64,000 nucleotides of DNA. Origin: JBCBSK01 sp965250105 (GTDB taxonomy: Bacteria > Pseudomonadota > Alphaproteobacteria > Rhizobiales > Tepidamorphaceae). Made by a program: the position numbers and the translations under genes. Shown piece by piece: positions 8,158 to 17,414 of this stretch. Numbering within the stretch: the stretch's first letter is position 1; each line of letters starts with the position of its first letter. The stretch lies in the NCBI GenBank assembly GCA_965250105.1, contig OZ252290.1:1674001-1738000 (forward strand). The letters run 5' to 3'. The notes below the pieces were generated by a model that worked only from the letters and a program-made list of their open reading frames with translations, was not told the DNA's origin and searched no databases.

Positions 8158-9264
8158 TCACAAGACGAAGTGCTTCGAGAGCTTCAGCCCCTGCGCCTGG
8201 TAGTGCGAGCCGAGATCCGCGCCATAGAGCGCCGTGGGGCGGGACTGCATGCGCTCATAGACGAGCCTGCCGACGACCTGCCCGTCTTCGAGGATGAATG
8301 GCACTTCATGGCTCCGGACCTCGAGCACCGCGCGGCTGCCGGAGCCGCCGGCAGGCGCATGGCCGAAACCGGGATCGAAGAAGCCCGCATAGTGGACCCG
8401 GAACTCACCGACCAGCGGATCGAAGGGTACCATTTCGGCGGCATAGTCCGGCGGCACCTGGACGGCTTCCTTGGAGGCCAGGATGTAGAATTCGTCGGGA
8501 TCGAGGATCAGCGTGCCGCCCGGCCGATGGGCGATCGGCTCCCAGAAATCGTCGACATGGCAGGCCGCCTTGCGGTCGACATCGATGACGCCGGTATGGC
8601 GCTTGGCGCGATAACCGATCAGCCCGTCATGGCCTGACAGATCGACCGACAGCGACAGCCCGTCGCCGATCAGCGCGTCGGCGCTGTCAACGAGCGGATC
8701 CACGACATGGAGCGCGCGCAGGGCGCGGTCGTCGAGCCGGCTCTGGCCGCGCCGGAAGCGGACCTGCGACAGCCGCGAGCCGGTGCGCACCAGGACGGGA
8801 AAGGTGCGCGGGCTGATTTCGAGATAGAGCGGGCCGTCATAGCCCGGCTCGATCTTATCGAAGGCGCGCCCGTAATCGGTGATCACGCGCACGAAGACAT
8901 CGAGGCGGCCGGTCGAACTCTTCGGATTGGTATCGGCGGCGAGCGTCTCCGGCAGATCGAGCGCTTCGATGAGCGGCACCAAATAGACGCAGCCGGTTTC
9001 GAGCACTGCCCCCCGGCTCAGATCGATTTCGTGCAGGGCGAGAAGATGGAGACGCTCGCCGACCGATGCTCGCGGGCCGGGCAGGAAACTCGCCCGGATG
9101 CGATAAGCGACCCTGCCGAGCCTGAGATCGAGGCTCGCCGGTTGGATCTGGTCGGCGTCGAGCGGCCGATCGTGGCGGATGACGCCCTCGGCCGCCAGCG
9201 CTGCGATCGCCCGATCGGGCAGAAGGCCCGCCGCCTCGGCATCGGAAAGGGTCGGCTCGGTCAC
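8158..9264 (-). CDS. dcd: 2'-deoxycytidine 5'-triphosphate deaminase (long, two-domain form)
   Basis: This enzyme converts dCTP to dUTP, feeding dUTPase and thymidylate synthesis. At 368 residues it is about twice the length of E. coli Dcd and matches the alphaproteobacterial duplicated form. The N-terminal copy has IQPASLDLRLG (about residues 40-50). The segment SSTGRLDVFVRVITD (about 116-130) corresponds to the active-site helix of the family. A second DCD-like half follows, with DPDEFYILASKEAVQVP in the C-terminal part. It is convergent with the methyltransferase. A nine-base-pair hairpin lies 20 bases upstream of its start. Confidence 0.9.
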   Translation of the reverse strand: MTEPTLSDAEAAGLLPDRAIAALAAEGVIRHDRPLDADQIQPASLDLRLGRVAYRIRASFLPGPRASVGERLHLLALHEIDLSRGAVLETGCVYLVPLIEALDLPETLAADTNPKSSTGRLDVFVRVITDYGRAFDKIEPGYDGPLYLEISPRTFPVLVRTGSRLSQVRFRRGQSRLDDRALRALHVVDPLVDSADALIGDGLSLSVDLSGHDGLIGYRAKRHTGVIDVDRKAACHVDDFWEPIAHRPGGTLILDPDEFYILASKEAVQVPPDYAAEMVPFDPLVGEFRVHYAGFFDPGFGHAPAGGSGSRAVLEVRSHEVPFILEDGQVVGRLVYERMQSRPTALYGADLGSHYQAQGLKLSKHFVL

Positions 9265-9284
9265 GTCGCGTCCCGCTGAAGCAT

Positions 9285-9307
9285 GGTCGGCGCGCCATGC
9301 GCCGACC
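9285..9307. other. Perfect 9-bp hairpin upstream of dcd
   Basis: GGTCGGCGC and GCGCCGACC flank the five-base loop GCCAT. The element lies in the leader of dcd and about 60 bases upstream of the SAM-II aptamer on the other strand. It has no T-tract on either side, so it is more likely an operator or structured leader than a terminator. No function is assigned. Confidence 0.5.
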
Positions 9308-9370
9308 GTGACCGACAGTGCTAGCCGAGGCTCGGCTTGACGCCAAGCGCCATGCGGTTCAAAGACGGGG

Positions 9371-9432
9371 ATACGTGGTCCTTTGGGCCGGCCGGCTTGC
9401 CGCCACGCTAAACAATGTCGCTAAAAGGCCGG
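9371..9432 (+). ncRNA. SAM-II riboswitch aptamer (metZ leader)
   Basis: The conserved SAM-II core is recognisable: P1 strands CGTGG (9374-9378) and CCACG (9403-9407), the loop with GGCTTGC, then CTAAACAA and GTCGCTAAAAGG. The pseudoknot can form between CCGGCC in loop 1 (9388-9393) and GGCCGG at the 3' edge (9427-9432), six complementary bases. It stands directly before a methionine-biosynthetic sulfhydrylase gene, the usual context in alphaproteobacteria. A TTGACG -35-like hexamer is present at 9337-9342. Confidence 0.9.
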
Positions 9433-9441
9433 GTATGTCGG

Positions 9442-9476
9442 CCCGGTGCCCGGGGAATGCCCCGAACCGGGTTTTT
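9442..9476 (+). terminator. Riboswitch-controlled intrinsic terminator before metZ
   Basis: CCCGGT (9442-9447) pairs with ACCGGG (9466-9471), enclosing an inner CGGGG-AATG-CCCCG hairpin, and five T residues follow at 9472-9476. It lies between the SAM-II aptamer and the metZ start. Its 5' arm overlaps an alternative stem GGCCG (9427-9431)/CGGCC (9439-9443), so the two structures exclude each other, as expected for an expression platform. Confidence 0.85.
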
Positions 9477-9508
9477 CATGCCCGCTGCAACCCTCTTGGA
9501 GCGGACAG

Positions 9509-10726
9509 ATGACCGATCGACCAACCGATCACTCGGCCGTGGCCACGTTACCCGCGGCCGCGCACCCCGACACCGAGGCCGTCCATGCCGGCATCGGCCG
9601 CAGCCCCCATGGCGAGACCAGCGAAGCGCTGTTCCTGACCTCGGGCTTCGTCTACGACACGGCGGCCTCCGCCGAAGCCCGCTTCAAGGGCGACGCCGAG
9701 GGCTATGTCTATTCGCGCTACGGCAATCCAACCGTCTCGACCTTCGAGGCCCGGATGGCGGCCCTCGAAGGCGCGGAAACGGCCCGCGCCACCGCGTCCG
9801 GCATGGCGGCGGTCCAGGCCGCCCTGATGGGCCTTCTGGCCGCCGGCGACCACGTCGTGGCGGCGCGGCAATTGTTCGGCTCCTGCCGCTATATCGTCGA
9901 GGAGCTTCTGCCGCGTTTCGGCGTCGCGGCGACGCTGGTCGACGGCACCGATCTCGACGCCTGGCGCGGAGCGGTCACGCCGCGAACCCGGCTGGTCTTC
10001 CTCGAAAGCCCGACCAATCCGACGCTCCGCGTGCTCGACATTCCGGCGATCGCCGAGATCGCCCATGCTTCGAGCGCCCTTGTCGTGGTCGACAATGTGT
10101 TCGGCACGCCGGTTCTGCAAAAGCCGCTGCGGCTCGGCGCCGATATCGTCGTCTACTCGGCGACCAAGCATATCGACGGTCAGGGCCGCTGTCTCGGCGG
10201 CGTCATCCTCGGGTCGGCCGAGCTTCTCGACGGACGGCTGAAGGATTTCCTCCGCCATACCGGCCCCGCGCTCAGCCCGTTCAACGCCTGGGTGCTGCTG
10301 AAGGGTCTCGAAACGCTGTCGCTGCGCATCGAGCGCCAGGCCCGCACGGCTTCCTGTCTGGCCGATGCGCTGGCCATATCGGACCGGGTGACGCGGGTGC
10401 TCTATCCGGGCCGGGCCGACCATCCCGACCACGCCCGCGCCGCGCGCCAGATGGCATCGGGCGGCACGCTGATCGCCATCGACATCGACGGCGGCAAGGA
10501 GGCGGCCTTCCGGTTCCTGGACGCGCTCGACATCATCGCCATCTCCAACAATCTCGGCGATGCCAAGACGCTCGCCACCCATCCCGCGACGACGACCCAT
10601 CAGCGCCTGCCGGCGACGGAACGCTCGGCACTCGGGATCGGCGAGGGCACGATCCGGCTGTCGGTCGGGCTCGAGGCCTGCGATGATCTCATGGATGACA
10701 TTCGCCGGGCATTGCGGCAGATTTGA
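9509..10726 (+). CDS. metZ: O-succinylhomoserine sulfhydrylase
   Basis: This PLP-dependent Cys/Met-metabolism enzyme makes homocysteine directly from an activated homoserine and sulfide in methionine synthesis. The 405-residue protein has the family segments YVYSRYGNPTVSTFE (about residues 69-83), SGMAAV, and the PLP lysine in YSATKHIDGQGR (about residues 218-229). The start at 9509 was chosen because an in-frame ORF extends further upstream into the riboswitch terminator region, which cannot be coding leader. The GGAGCGGACAG sequence before it can act as ribosome-binding site. Control by the SAM-II riboswitch means high SAM should shut it off. apaG follows after 24 bases. Confidence 0.95.
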   Translation: MTDRPTDHSAVATLPAAAHPDTEAVHAGIGRSPHGETSEALFLTSGFVYDTAASAEARFKGDAEGYVYSRYGNPTVSTFEARMAALEGAETARATASGMAAVQAALMGLLAAGDHVVAARQLFGSCRYIVEELLPRFGVAATLVDGTDLDAWRGAVTPRTRLVFLESPTNPTLRVLDIPAIAEIAHASSALVVVDNVFGTPVLQKPLRLGADIVVYSATKHIDGQGRCLGGVILGSAELLDGRLKDFLRHTGPALSPFNAWVLLKGLETLSLRIERQARTASCLADALAISDRVTRVLYPGRADHPDHARAARQMASGGTLIAIDIDGGKEAAFRFLDALDIIAISNNLGDAKTLATHPATTTHQRLPATERSALGIGEGTIRLSVGLEACDDLMDDIRRALRQI

Positions 10727-10750
10727 CCCGGCACAAGGAACGGAACGGGC

Positions 10751-11143
10751 ATGTATAGCGCGACCACTCGCAAGATCCGGGTCACGGCGACGCCGGACTA
10801 TGCGCCGGAACAGTCCGAGCCAGACAACGGCTCCTATTTCTGGACCTATACGATCGAGATCACCAATATGGGGCTCGATGCGGTGCAGCTCATCGCGCGC
10901 CACTGGGTGATCACCGACGCGGCGGGCAAGCAGTTCGAGGTCGAAGGCCTTGGCGTGGTCGGCGAACAGCCCCAGCTCGGCCCCGGCGAAAGCTTCACCT
11001 ATACGAGCGGCGTGCCGCTGACCACGACATCGGGCATGATGCAGGGCCGCTACAAGATGGTCGATGCGGAAGGGCGCGGCTTCGAGGTCGACGTGCCGGC
11101 CTTCTCGCTCGACAGCCCCTATGCCTCGCGGACCGTCAATTGA
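10751..11143 (+). CDS. apaG: ApaG-domain protein
   Basis: The 130-residue beta-sandwich protein matches ApaG throughout: YFWTYTIEITNMG (about residues 29-41), ARHWVITDA, GVVGEQPQLGPGESFTYTSG (about 67-86) and the C-terminal GRYKMVD. ApaG proteins carry a fibronectin-III-like fold and are linked to divalent cation phenotypes and dinucleoside polyphosphate metabolism in enterobacteria; the molecular role is unsettled. It is probably co-transcribed with metZ (24-base gap), and trkH follows 24 bases after it. Confidence 0.93.
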   Translation: MYSATTRKIRVTATPDYAPEQSEPDNGSYFWTYTIEITNMGLDAVQLIARHWVITDAAGKQFEVEGLGVVGEQPQLGPGESFTYTSGVPLTTTSGMMQGRYKMVDAEGRGFEVDVPAFSLDSPYASRTVN

Positions 11144-11167
11144 CGCGCTGCCGGACCCGCACGCCGC

Positions 11168-12622
11168 ATGTTTCTGTTTGATCTCAGACCGATCTTCATG
11201 ATCATCGGCCTGGCGACGACGACGCTGGGCGTCGCCATGCTGGTCCCGGCCTTCGTCGATCTCTATTTCGACAATCGCGACTGGATCGTCTTCGTCACCA
11301 GTTCGATGTTCACGATCTTCGTCGGCGTGGCGATGTGGGCGGCGGCGCGGGCGCCGACCGTGCGCTTCTCGCTGCGCCAGGCCTTCCTGCTGACCACGCT
11401 GACCTGGATCGTGCTGGCCGCCTTCGCCGCGGTGCCGCTGGCCTTCGCCGAGACCGGCCTCAGCGTGGCGCATGCCTATTTCGAGGCGATGAGCGGGCTG
11501 ACCACGACCGGCGCCACGGTGATGACCGACCTCGACGGGGCCCCGCCCGGCATCCTGATCTGGCGCGCCATCATGCAGTGGATCGGTGGCGTCGGCATCA
11601 TCGGCATCGCGATCGCGGTCCTGCCGGCGCTGCAGATCGGCGGCATGCAGCTGTTCCGCACCGAATCCTCGGAAAAGACCGACAAGGCCTTCCCACGCGC
11701 CGGGCAGACCGCCGGCTGGATCCTCGGCATCTATGTTGTCCTGACGCTGATCTGCGGCATCGCCTACGCGCTGGCCGGGATGACCAATTTCGACGCCGCC
11801 GCCCATGCCATGACGACGATCGCCACCGGCGGCTTCTCGACCAAGAACGATTCGATCGGCCATTTCGACAACGCCATGGTCGAAGTGGTGTGCATCATCT
11901 TCATGATCCTCGGCAGCCTGCCCTTCCTTCTCTATTTCCGCGCGCTGCGCGGCAATTGGCGCGCGCTCTACGAGGATCCCCAGGTCAGGCTGTTCCTGGC
12001 GATCCTCCTGATCTTCTGGGTGGTCGGGTTTTCGAACGCCGTGTTGCGCGACATCACCAGCGGCGGCGAAGGCCTGCTGCTGACGCTGTTCAACACCACG
12101 ACGCTCCTGACGACGGCGGGCTTCGCCGCGGTCGACTACACCCATTGGGGCGCCTTCAACGACATGGTGTTGTTCCTGCTGTGCTTTCTCGGCGGCTGCA
12201 CGGGGTCGACCGCGGGCGGGCTCAAAATGCTCCGGCTGCATGTCGTCTGGGCGGCGCTGATCCAGCATTCCAAGCGCATCGCCTACCCGTCGAGCGTGTT
12301 TCCCATGCGCTATGGCGCCCAGCCGCTCGGCGAGAACGTCGCCAACGCGGTCCTGAGCTTCTTCTTCATCTATTTCCTGGCCTTCTTCACCGTCGCCGTG
12401 GCGCTCGACCTGATCGGCACCGGCACCTATTCGCCCTTGTCGGCGTCGGTGGCGCTGTTCGGCAATGTCGGCCCCGGCTTCGGCCCCGAAATCGGGCCGG
12501 GCGGCAATTACAATTTCTTTTCCGCGCCCGAGCTCTGGCTGTCGTCCTTCGCCATGCTGCTCGGCCGGCTCGAACTGTTCACCATGCTGGTCCTATTTCA
12601 TCCACGCTTCTGGCGCGGGTGA
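11168..12622 (+). CDS. trkH: TrkH-family potassium uptake protein
   Basis: The 484-residue inner-membrane protein is the ion-conducting subunit of the Trk K+ uptake system, four pore-repeats each with a membrane-pore-membrane unit. The first filter region is in EAMSGLTTTGATVMTDLD (about residues 107-124), the second in MTTIATGGFSTKNDSIG (about 215-231), the third in TTTLLTTAGFAAVDYTHWG, and the fourth in ALFGNVGPGFGPEIGPGG. The length is normal for TrkH. A cytoplasmic TrkA gating subunit must be encoded elsewhere, since none is in the window. It is convergent with the RND pump gene, only ten bases apart. Confidence 0.95.
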   Translation: MFLFDLRPIFMIIGLATTTLGVAMLVPAFVDLYFDNRDWIVFVTSSMFTIFVGVAMWAAARAPTVRFSLRQAFLLTTLTWIVLAAFAAVPLAFAETGLSVAHAYFEAMSGLTTTGATVMTDLDGAPPGILIWRAIMQWIGGVGIIGIAIAVLPALQIGGMQLFRTESSEKTDKAFPRAGQTAGWILGIYVVLTLICGIAYALAGMTNFDAAAHAMTTIATGGFSTKNDSIGHFDNAMVEVVCIIFMILGSLPFLLYFRALRGNWRALYEDPQVRLFLAILLIFWVVGFSNAVLRDITSGGEGLLLTLFNTTTLLTTAGFAAVDYTHWGAFNDMVLFLLCFLGGCTGSTAGGLKMLRLHVVWAALIQHSKRIAYPSSVFPMRYGAQPLGENVANAVLSFFFIYFLAFFTVAVALDLIGTGTYSPLSASVALFGNVGPGFGPEIGPGGNYNFFSAPELWLSSFAMLLGRLELFTMLVLFHPRFWRG

Positions 12623-12632
12623 GCACAGCACT

Positions 12633-15600
12633 CTATTCGGCCGGCAGCCGCGCCGGCGGAATAGGGCCATAGAGCAGGCGGAACACTCGCCTGATATCCG
12701 CGCCGATGCCGATCACGGCGGGCACCAGGAACAGGACGAACAGCGTCGCCAGCGCCAGGCCGAAGACCAGCGTGATAGCCATGGGCAGCAGGAACTGCGC
12801 CTGAAGGCTCTTTTCGAACAGCAGCGGCCCCAGGCCGCCGACCGTCGTCAGCGAGGTCAGCAGCACGGCGCGCAGCCGGTCGCAGGACGCGTTGGCGGCG
12901 GCCGCATGGACCTCTTCGCCCTCGTCCATCCGGTCGCGCATGCGCTTCACCAGGATGATGGAATCGTTGACCAGAATGCCCGACAGGCCCAACAGCCCCA
13001 TCAGCGACAAGACGGTCAGCGGAAAGCCCATCAGCCAATGGCCGAGCACGGCGCCGACGAAGCCGAAGGGGATGATGCACATCACCGCGAAGGGCAGGCT
13101 GTAGCTGGCGAAGACCCAGGCCAGGATGAGATAGATCGCCACGAGCGCGATGAGACCACCCGATCGCAGATCGGCGAAGGATTCGCGGCGCTCCTCGTCG
13201 CGGCCCGAAAAGGCGAAGTCGACGCCGTAGGGCCGCAGGACCTCGGCCAGCGCGCCGCCCTGCAGGGCCTCGGTCAGTTCGACCGGCGTGATGACGTCGG
13301 GATCGACATCGGCGGTCACCGACACGGTGGTCTTGCCGTCGATGCGCTGGATCACCGAGAAGCCCTGCCGTTCCGAAAGGTCGACCACCGAGGTGATCGG
13401 CACCAGCATGCCGTTCGGCGCCCTCAGGGTCAGGTCCATCAGGCCGGCCAGGCCCGGCGCGCTCTGGACGCGCTGGACGCGCACCGTCACCTCGTCCTCG
13501 CCCTCGGCGAAACGGTGGGCGATGGCGCCGTCGAAAGCGTCGCGCACCTGTCGGCCGACGCTTTCCAGCGTGAAGCCGAGCGCCTGGCCGCGCCGGGTCA
13601 GGCTCATCAGGACTTCCGGTTTTCCAAACGGCAGGTCGTCGGCGATGCCGCTGACGCCGGGATAGGTGGCGAGAAGATCGCGCACGTCGAGCGCGGCCTG
13701 TTTCAGCGTGTCGGGATCGGCGCCGGTCAAACGGACATCGATATCGCGGCCGGGCGGACCGCCGCGCCGTTCGGTGATGGTCAGCCGGTCGACGCCGGCC
13801 AGGTCAGGCGTACGGGCGCGCCAGGCGCGCACGATCTCGCCGGTGCGCACCGTGCGCACTTCCGACGAGGTCAGCTGGACGTCGATCTGGGCGAGGTTCA
13901 TGCCGCGCGAGAAGCCGACCTGGCCGATCACAGAATAGGCGGCGACGACGAGGTCCTCGTCGCGACCCTCGGTCAGGCTGGCGGCGGCATCGGCCAGGCT
14001 GGCCTCGACCTCCTCGATCGCGGCCGCGACCTCGGCCTGCGGCGTGCCGGCAGCGAACACAATACTGGCGCGCAGGTTCTCCGATTCGGGGCTTGGAAAG
14101 AACTGAAAGCCGAGGCGCCCACCGGTAACCATGCCGACCGAGATCAGAAAGCTCGCCACGGCCAGCGCCACGACGGCATAGCGCCAGCGCACCGCGCCAT
14201 TGGCGAGCCGGCGGTGCAGCCGATCGCGGAACCAGGCGAACCCGTCGTCGAGCGCCCGGCGCAACCGGCTCTCGCGCTTCGGCGCGCCTTCCAGGCTGTG
14301 ATAGAGATGGCCTGGCAGGATGAAGAAACTCTCGATCACCGAGGCGATCAGCGCGACGATCACGACGAAGGGCAGCGCCTTCATGATCTGGCCGATCGTG
14401 TCGCCGACCAGCATCAGCGGGAAGAAGGCGGCGACGGTGGTGAGCGTCGCCGCGATCACCGGCCAGAACATGCGCTCCGCGCCTTCAGCCGCCGCCTGCA
14501 GCGCGCGCCCGTGATAGGCGTGCCGGGTCGCGGTTTCCTCGGCCACCACGATCGCGTCATCGACGATGATGCCGAGCATCATGATCAGCGCGAACAGCGA
14601 GAACATGTTGATCGACTGGCCGCTCACCCACATGAGCCCGAGCGTGGCGAAGACCGCCGTCGGAATGCCGACCGCGACCCAGAAGGCGATGCGGGCATTG
14701 AGGAAGACGAACAAGACGATGACGACCAGGACGAGACCGGTCAGCCCGTTCTCGACCAGAAGGAAGATCCGGTCCGAGAGACGATCGGCGGAAACCTCAT
14801 AGACCGCGATGTCGAGACTATCGGGCAGGCGCTGTTCGAGATCGGCGAGATAGGCATTGAAGATCGCCGCGGTTTCCAGCGTGTCGGCGGTGGTCGAGCG
14901 CTGCACGGTCAGTTCGATCGCCCGCTCGCCATTGCGGAAGCCGGCCGTCTGATCGGGATCGAACACGGTGGCGACGCGCGCGATGTCCCGTAGGCGCAAG
15001 GTCTCGCCGGACCCGCCGGAGATGATCTCGACGGCGCCGACCTCGGCCGGCGTGGCGGGCGGATCGGCGGAACGCAACTGCCGCTCGATGGGACCGTCGA
15101 GCGTGCCCGACGGCATGTCGCGCAACGCCTCGCCGATACGCGCCGCCACCTGGCCGGCGGTCAGGTCGAGCCGGCGCAGCGCCTCGTCGGAAATGTCGAC
15201 GACGATTTCCCGGTCGCGGAAGCCCTGCATGGTGACCCGGTCGATGCCGGCATCGATCAGATCGTCGCGGATCTCGCGCGCGAAACTGCGCAGCGCCGCC
15301 TCGCTATAGGGCCCCGACAGCGCCATGCGCGCGACGGTCTCATACCAGGTCGAGCCGGAAATGACCGGATCCTCGGCATCGGCCGGCAATGTGGTGACGC
15401 CGGCGACCGCCGTCTCGACATCCGACAGCGCGCGCTGCATGTCGGTGCCCTGGTCGAATTCGAGCCGGATCGAGGCGGCCCCCTCGCGGGCATAGGACAG
15501 GATCTGGTCGATCCCGTCGAGAAAGCGGATCTCGGGCTCGATGGCGTCGAGAATATTGCTCTCGACATCCTCGGCGCTGGCGCCCGACCAGGCGACCGAG

Positions 15601-15791
15601 ATCGAGATCGTCGGCACTTCGAGGGAGGGGAAGAACTGGGTGTTGGTGCGCGTGACGCCGATGATCCCGAACAGGATCATCATCGCCATCAGAAGATTGG
15701 CGGCGTTGCGATGGGCGGCGAAGAAGGCCAGCACGCCGCGCGGCCGGCCGGTCTCGTCGGTCGGTCCGGTCATTTCGGAGCGCTCCGCCAT
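12633..15791 (-). CDS. RND-family efflux transporter, inner-membrane pump subunit
   Basis: The 1052-residue AcrB-like proton-driven pump has the expected twelve-helix, two-repeat layout with two large periplasmic domains. TM4 carries the paired aspartates of the proton relay in LGIIVDDAIVVAEE (near residue 410). The repeated equivalent in the second half is GILVNDSIILVKRM (near residue 965). The length is typical. It lies 11 bases downstream of its membrane-fusion partner in the same operon. No outer-membrane channel gene or local regulator is present, so a TolC-type protein from elsewhere is presumed. The MmpL/HAE-type sequence does not reveal the substrate. Confidence 0.94.
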   Translation of the reverse strand: MAERSEMTGPTDETGRPRGVLAFFAAHRNAANLLMAMMILFGIIGVTRTNTQFFPSLEVPTISISVAWSGASAEDVESNILDAIEPEIRFLDGIDQILSYAREGAASIRLEFDQGTDMQRALSDVETAVAGVTTLPADAEDPVISGSTWYETVARMALSGPYSEAALRSFAREIRDDLIDAGIDRVTMQGFRDREIVVDISDEALRRLDLTAGQVAARIGEALRDMPSGTLDGPIERQLRSADPPATPAEVGAVEIISGGSGETLRLRDIARVATVFDPDQTAGFRNGERAIELTVQRSTTADTLETAAIFNAYLADLEQRLPDSLDIAVYEVSADRLSDRIFLLVENGLTGLVLVVIVLFVFLNARIAFWVAVGIPTAVFATLGLMWVSGQSINMFSLFALIMMLGIIVDDAIVVAEETATRHAYHGRALQAAAEGAERMFWPVIAATLTTVAAFFPLMLVGDTIGQIMKALPFVVIVALIASVIESFFILPGHLYHSLEGAPKRESRLRRALDDGFAWFRDRLHRRLANGAVRWRYAVVALAVASFLISVGMVTGGRLGFQFFPSPESENLRASIVFAAGTPQAEVAAAIEEVEASLADAAASLTEGRDEDLVVAAYSVIGQVGFSRGMNLAQIDVQLTSSEVRTVRTGEIVRAWRARTPDLAGVDRLTITERRGGPPGRDIDVRLTGADPDTLKQAALDVRDLLATYPGVSGIADDLPFGKPEVLMSLTRRGQALGFTLESVGRQVRDAFDGAIAHRFAEGEDEVTVRVQRVQSAPGLAGLMDLTLRAPNGMLVPITSVVDLSERQGFSVIQRIDGKTTVSVTADVDPDVITPVELTEALQGGALAEVLRPYGVDFAFSGRDEERRESFADLRSGGLIALVAIYLILAWVFASYSLPFAVMCIIPFGFVGAVLGHWLMGFPLTVLSLMGLLGLSGILVNDSIILVKRMRDRMDEGEEVHAAAANASCDRLRAVLLTSLTTVGGLGPLLFEKSLQAQFLLPMAITLVFGLALATLFVLFLVPAVIGIGADIRRVFRLLYGPIPPARLPAE

Positions 15792-15802
15792 GGCCTGTAA
15801 CC

Positions 15803-17161
15803 TCAGCGCGCCGCGAGGATGTCGACGGCGAGGCCATCGCCGACCTCGGTGATCCGCGAGGTCAGGACCACATCGCCGTCGTCGAGATCGCCGCGCACCA
15901 GGACATCGCCGCCATCGAGCGCGACGACGCGCACGTCGCGGCGCTCCAACCGGCCGTCGACGATGGCATAGACGGTGTCGGTGCCGTAGAGCGCGGTCTG
16001 CGGCAGGACTGCGACGCCCTCATAGGTTCGGTCGGCCAGGCGCAATTCGACGAAGGCGCCGGGCCTCAGCGCCTCGGGATTGCGGTCGAGATCGGCGATC
16101 AGGTCGACGCCGCCGCGCGTCGCGTCGATGCGCGGCGCGACGCGGACGATACGGGCGGGGAACGCACTGTCCTCGCCACCCGCCGACCAGATGACCTGGG
16201 CCGGCCGGCCGAGCAGATCCTCGCCGCTGGAGACGAGCCCGGCATAATCGGTCTCGGTTAGCGTGAAGCGGACTTCCACATCGCCGCTCGACAACAGCGT
16301 CGCCACCGCGTCATTGGCGCTCACCATGCGCCCGACCTCGACGGTCGGATCGGAGATGATGCCGTCGAAGGGGGCGACGAGCGTGGTATTGGCGAGATTG
16401 CGCTCGGCGCGGGCGGCGACGACCCGCAGGCGGTCGATGGCGGCGCGCTGCTGGGCGGCGCGCGCCTGTTCGATGGCGATGGTGTTCTCGCGCTGGATGA
16501 TCTGCTGGCGGCGCTGTTCGACGATCAGGCGGCGCTCGTCGACCGTCCGGTCGGACAAGGCGCCGCGATCGCCGAGTTCGAGGGCGCGGGCGAGATCGCG
16601 CTCGCCGAGTTCGAGCTGGGACCGGGCATTGTCGAGCAGCGTCTCTTCGAGCGTGACGCGGGCTTCGAGTTCGGCGAGCCGCGCCTCCGCCTCGTCGAGA
16701 TTGGCGCGCGCTTCCGACAGCGCGCTCTCATAGTCGAAGCGGTCGATCTCGATCAGCATGTCGCCGGCGGCGACTTCCGCGCCGTCGCGGAGTTGCGGGC
16801 CTATGGCGACCACCTCGCCGCCCACGAGCGGGCGCAGCGCGACGCTGCGCGCCGCATCGAGCGTGCCATAGGCGGTCAGCGTCGGCGTCACCGTGCCGAT
16901 GGCGATGGTGACCGCCTCGACAGGCCAGACGCGCTCGACCGCCGGCGCGGTCGCGACATCGGGCTTGGTCAGCGTCAGATAGCGATAGCCGCCGAAGCCG
17001 GCCGCCAGGATAAGCACCGGAAGGATCACCTTGGCGAACAACCGTGCCAGACGCAGCGCGGTCGATGCGCGCGGGCGCTCGATGGTCTTGTCCGGTGGTT
17101 TCACGATATCGACACTCTGCTGCACTTGGCCTGGATTCAGATATACAATGCAATGATGCAT
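15803..17161 (-). CDS. RND efflux periplasmic adaptor (membrane fusion protein)
   Basis: This adaptor of up to 452 residues links the RND pump to an outer-membrane channel. It has an N-terminal membrane anchor at about residues 45-65 (VILPVLILAAGFGGYRYL), a lipoyl/barrel-sandwich half, and a long coiled-coil hairpin at about residues 150-245 rich in Glu, Arg and Leu heptads. Then come APFDGIISDPTV, the second lipoyl half, and the beta-barrel domains. The annotated ATG at 17161 lacks a convincing ribosome-binding site. An in-frame GTG a short way downstream is an alternative, so the first 20-30 residues are uncertain. Confidence 0.9.
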   Translation of the reverse strand: MHHCIVYLNPGQVQQSVDIVKPPDKTIERPRASTALRLARLFAKVILPVLILAAGFGGYRYLTLTKPDVATAPAVERVWPVEAVTIAIGTVTPTLTAYGTLDAARSVALRPLVGGEVVAIGPQLRDGAEVAAGDMLIEIDRFDYESALSEARANLDEAEARLAELEARVTLEETLLDNARSQLELGERDLARALELGDRGALSDRTVDERRLIVEQRRQQIIQRENTIAIEQARAAQQRAAIDRLRVVAARAERNLANTTLVAPFDGIISDPTVEVGRMVSANDAVATLLSSGDVEVRFTLTETDYAGLVSSGEDLLGRPAQVIWSAGGEDSAFPARIVRVAPRIDATRGGVDLIADLDRNPEALRPGAFVELRLADRTYEGVAVLPQTALYGTDTVYAIVDGRLERRDVRVVALDGGDVLVRGDLDDGDVVLTSRITEVGDGLAVDILAAR

Positions 17162-17414
17162 TTAAGATCCGTAGCGGACCGCACACCCCTGTTACGTATA
17201 CGGCCACGCCATCGGTTCCCTACGCGGGGCTCGGGACGACACGTCGCCCCCGAATCGGGCCCAATCGACATTGGGCTGTATCGACAGCCGGCGCGGCTTT
17301 ATGGTCGAGGCGGATTATGGCGGGGTCGAGATGACTGGGCGGTGAACGGCCGCGATCACGGAACGGGGGCACGCGGCAGGTCGACGTGACCAATGAACGC
17401 GCGAACGGAATGGC

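Noticed and set aside
9548..12268. 906-codon open frame on the minus strand
   Set aside because: It lies opposite metZ, apaG and trkH, which have clear family motifs; the translation is Arg/Asp/His-rich, low-complexity shadow sequence typical of GC-rich antisense frames.
12465..14993. 842-codon open frame on the plus strand
   Set aside because: Antisense shadow of the RND pump gene; no recognisable motif and biased low-complexity composition.
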